15,941 bases of DNA, from the NCBI GenBank assembly GCA_027858145.1, contig JAQIDF010000345.1, forward strand, positions 1 through 15,941, given 5' to 3'. Made by a program: the position numbers and the translations under genes. The stretch comes from Prolixibacteraceae bacterium (lineage in GTDB: Bacteria > Bacteroidota > Bacteroidia > Bacteroidales > Prolixibacteraceae). The notes beneath the pieces were generated by a model, which ran no database searches, was not told the DNA's origin, and worked only from the letters and a program-made list of their open reading frames with translations. This document shows positions 14,717-15,941 of the stretch, piece after piece (positions within the stretch are counted from its first letter, which is position 1; every line of letters starts with the position of its first letter).

Positions 14717-15916
14717 ATGCAAAACACAAACAAAGATCACATAACCGAGCTAAAAGAGTTACAGCAAAAGTATTCGGATTTGGAAATGAAATATTCCGAA
14801 GAAATAAGTCATCTGAAGAAAAAAGAAGAAGAACTTCGCTTGAGATTAATGTTTTTTGAAGGCATTGCCAATTCAACTTTCGACGGTTTTCTTGTTGTTG
14901 ATCCTAATGGCCAGAAAATTCTTCAAACCCAGCGTACAATTGATTTATGGAAAATACCTCAAGAGGTTGTTGACGATCGCAGTGGGCATAAACAAGTTGC
15001 CCACATCATGCACATGACCGCTGACCCTCAAAAGTTCATTTCTGAAATTCAATATCAGATGGAACACATTGATGAAAAACGACTAGATGAAGTTGAACTG
15101 ATTGATGGAACCATTATGGAACGTTATTCATCGCCCGTTTTTGGAGCAGACGGGATCCATTACGGACGGATTTATACTTTTCACGATATTACCAATCGTA
15201 AAAAACACGAAAAACAGCTGATTCAGTTAAATTCAGATAAAGATCGTTTCATTTCCATTTTGGCTCATGATCTCAGAAGTCCGTTTAATAACCTGCTAGG
15301 ACTAACTGAGTTTTTGTCTGAAAATGTATCAAACCTTTCGTTGAAAGAAATAGAAACGATTGCAACTACAATCTACAACACGTCAGATAAAACATTCTCA
15401 TTACTTGAAGACACACTACTTTGGGCAAGTCTTCAATCAAAAAAGATAACTTACTCTCCTGTATCAACCAATATAGCCGTAATTATTAAAGAAGTCATAG
15501 AAATTCTCGAACCTATTGCCCGATATAAGAGCATTACATTGAAAAATCATGTAGAAGATGAGCTGCATACAAATATCGACATTTATATGTTTAAAGCAAT
15601 ATTGAGAAACCTTATTTCTAATGCAATAAAATTTACAAACAATCATGGGAAAATTGAAATTTCAGCCTTACATGCTGACTTAAATACAGTTATAAAGGTT
15701 GCAGATAACGGCATAGGAATAAAACAAGAAATTATTGATAAGCTCTTTAGCTTTTCACCGGTCAATTCGTCAGCTGGTACAGCTAATGAAACAGGAACAG
15801 GACTTGGCTTAATGCTTTGCAAAGACTTTATTGACAAACATTGTGGTAAAATATGGGTAAAAAGTACGTTAGGCAAAGGAACAACAATTAGTTTTTCAAT
15901 ACCAGACCCATCTTAA
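14717..15916 (+). CDS. soluble PAS-domain sensor histidine kinase
   Basis: A 399-residue kinase without transmembrane helix or signal peptide, thus cytoplasmic. Residues 8-45 are a Glu/Lys-rich coiled coil. Residues about 45-160 are a PAS domain (F-D-G-F-L-V-V-D-P-N-G early, Y-G-R-I-Y-T-F-H-D-I-T at 149-159, the usual last strand). HisKA follows with His184 in A-H-D-L-R-S-P and the L-L-E-D-T-L-L-W-A stretch common in Bacteroidota kinases. HATPase_c has R-N-L-I-S-N-A-I-K-F (Asn298/Asn302), D-N-G-I-G at 330-334 and G-T-G-L-G-L at 360-365. The catalytic core resembles that of the two Reg_prop kinases in the window, including the short lid ending in E-T-G-x-G-L-G-L. No receiver domain and no neighbouring response regulator within the window. 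The signal sensed by the PAS domain cannot be told; no heme or flavin residues are evident. Confidence 0.92.
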   Translation: MQNTNKDHITELKELQQKYSDLEMKYSEEISHLKKKEEELRLRLMFFEGIANSTFDGFLVVDPNGQKILQTQRTIDLWKIPQEVVDDRSGHKQVAHIMHMTADPQKFISEIQYQMEHIDEKRLDEVELIDGTIMERYSSPVFGADGIHYGRIYTFHDITNRKKHEKQLIQLNSDKDRFISILAHDLRSPFNNLLGLTEFLSENVSNLSLKEIETIATTIYNTSDKTFSLLEDTLLWASLQSKKITYSPVSTNIAVIIKEVIEILEPIARYKSITLKNHVEDELHTNIDIYMFKAILRNLISNAIKFTNNHGKIEISALHADLNTVIKVADNGIGIKQEIIDKLFSFSPVNSSAGTANETGTGLGLMLCKDFIDKHCGKIWVKSTLGKGTTISFSIPDPS

Positions 15917-15941
15917 AACTATTATGCAACATTATCAATTA

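Overview
The window looks like a chromosomal segment of an AT-rich Bacteroidota, probably a marine or gut Marinilabiliales/Prolixibacteraceae-type organism. That placement is inferred from several signs: Reg_prop/Y_Y_Y sensor kinases, a TIGR03032-type protein, TAnnTTTG -7 promoter boxes, genes without clear Shine-Dalgarno sites, a lipoprotein with a CxK(D/E)(D/E) surface-export signal, and an ECF-type promoter before an outer-membrane barrel gene.

Layout. Bases 1-1405 (+) hold the tail of an SMP-30-like beta-propeller, a META-domain lipoprotein and a broken DUF434/DUF5616 gene, spaced like an operon. Bases 1496-2628 (+) are a toxin-antitoxin module: an Xre-HTH/Panacea (DUF4065) antitoxin overlapping a RelE/ParE-like toxin by four bases. 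Bases 2650-3457 are a mobile-type island: a REP-associated tyrosine transposase (RAYT) flanked on both sides by GTAG-headed REP hairpins. The last REP fragment runs into the stop codon of the next gene. Bases 3454-11815 are all on the minus strand, in transcription order: an outer-membrane beta-barrel gene with an ECF-type promoter and a strong terminator, then two tandem giant sensor histidine kinases of almost identical length, then peptidase E.

Bases 11923-12444 (+) encode an unknown helical protein that converges on a minus-strand tRNA-Phe across a long bidirectional hairpin. Bases 12825-14403 (+) encode a TIGR03032-type propeller protein followed closely by an acidic lipocalin-like lipoprotein predicted to be surface exposed. 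The window ends with a soluble PAS sensor kinase (14717-15916).

No response regulator is encoded here, so all three kinases are orphans within the window. I saw no CRISPR array, phage module or polysaccharide-utilisation locus. The most notable items are the REP/RAYT island and its effect on the peptidase E stop codon, the Panacea toxin-antitoxin pair, the tandem effector-less Reg_prop kinases, the internally deleted DUF434 gene and the ECF promoter.
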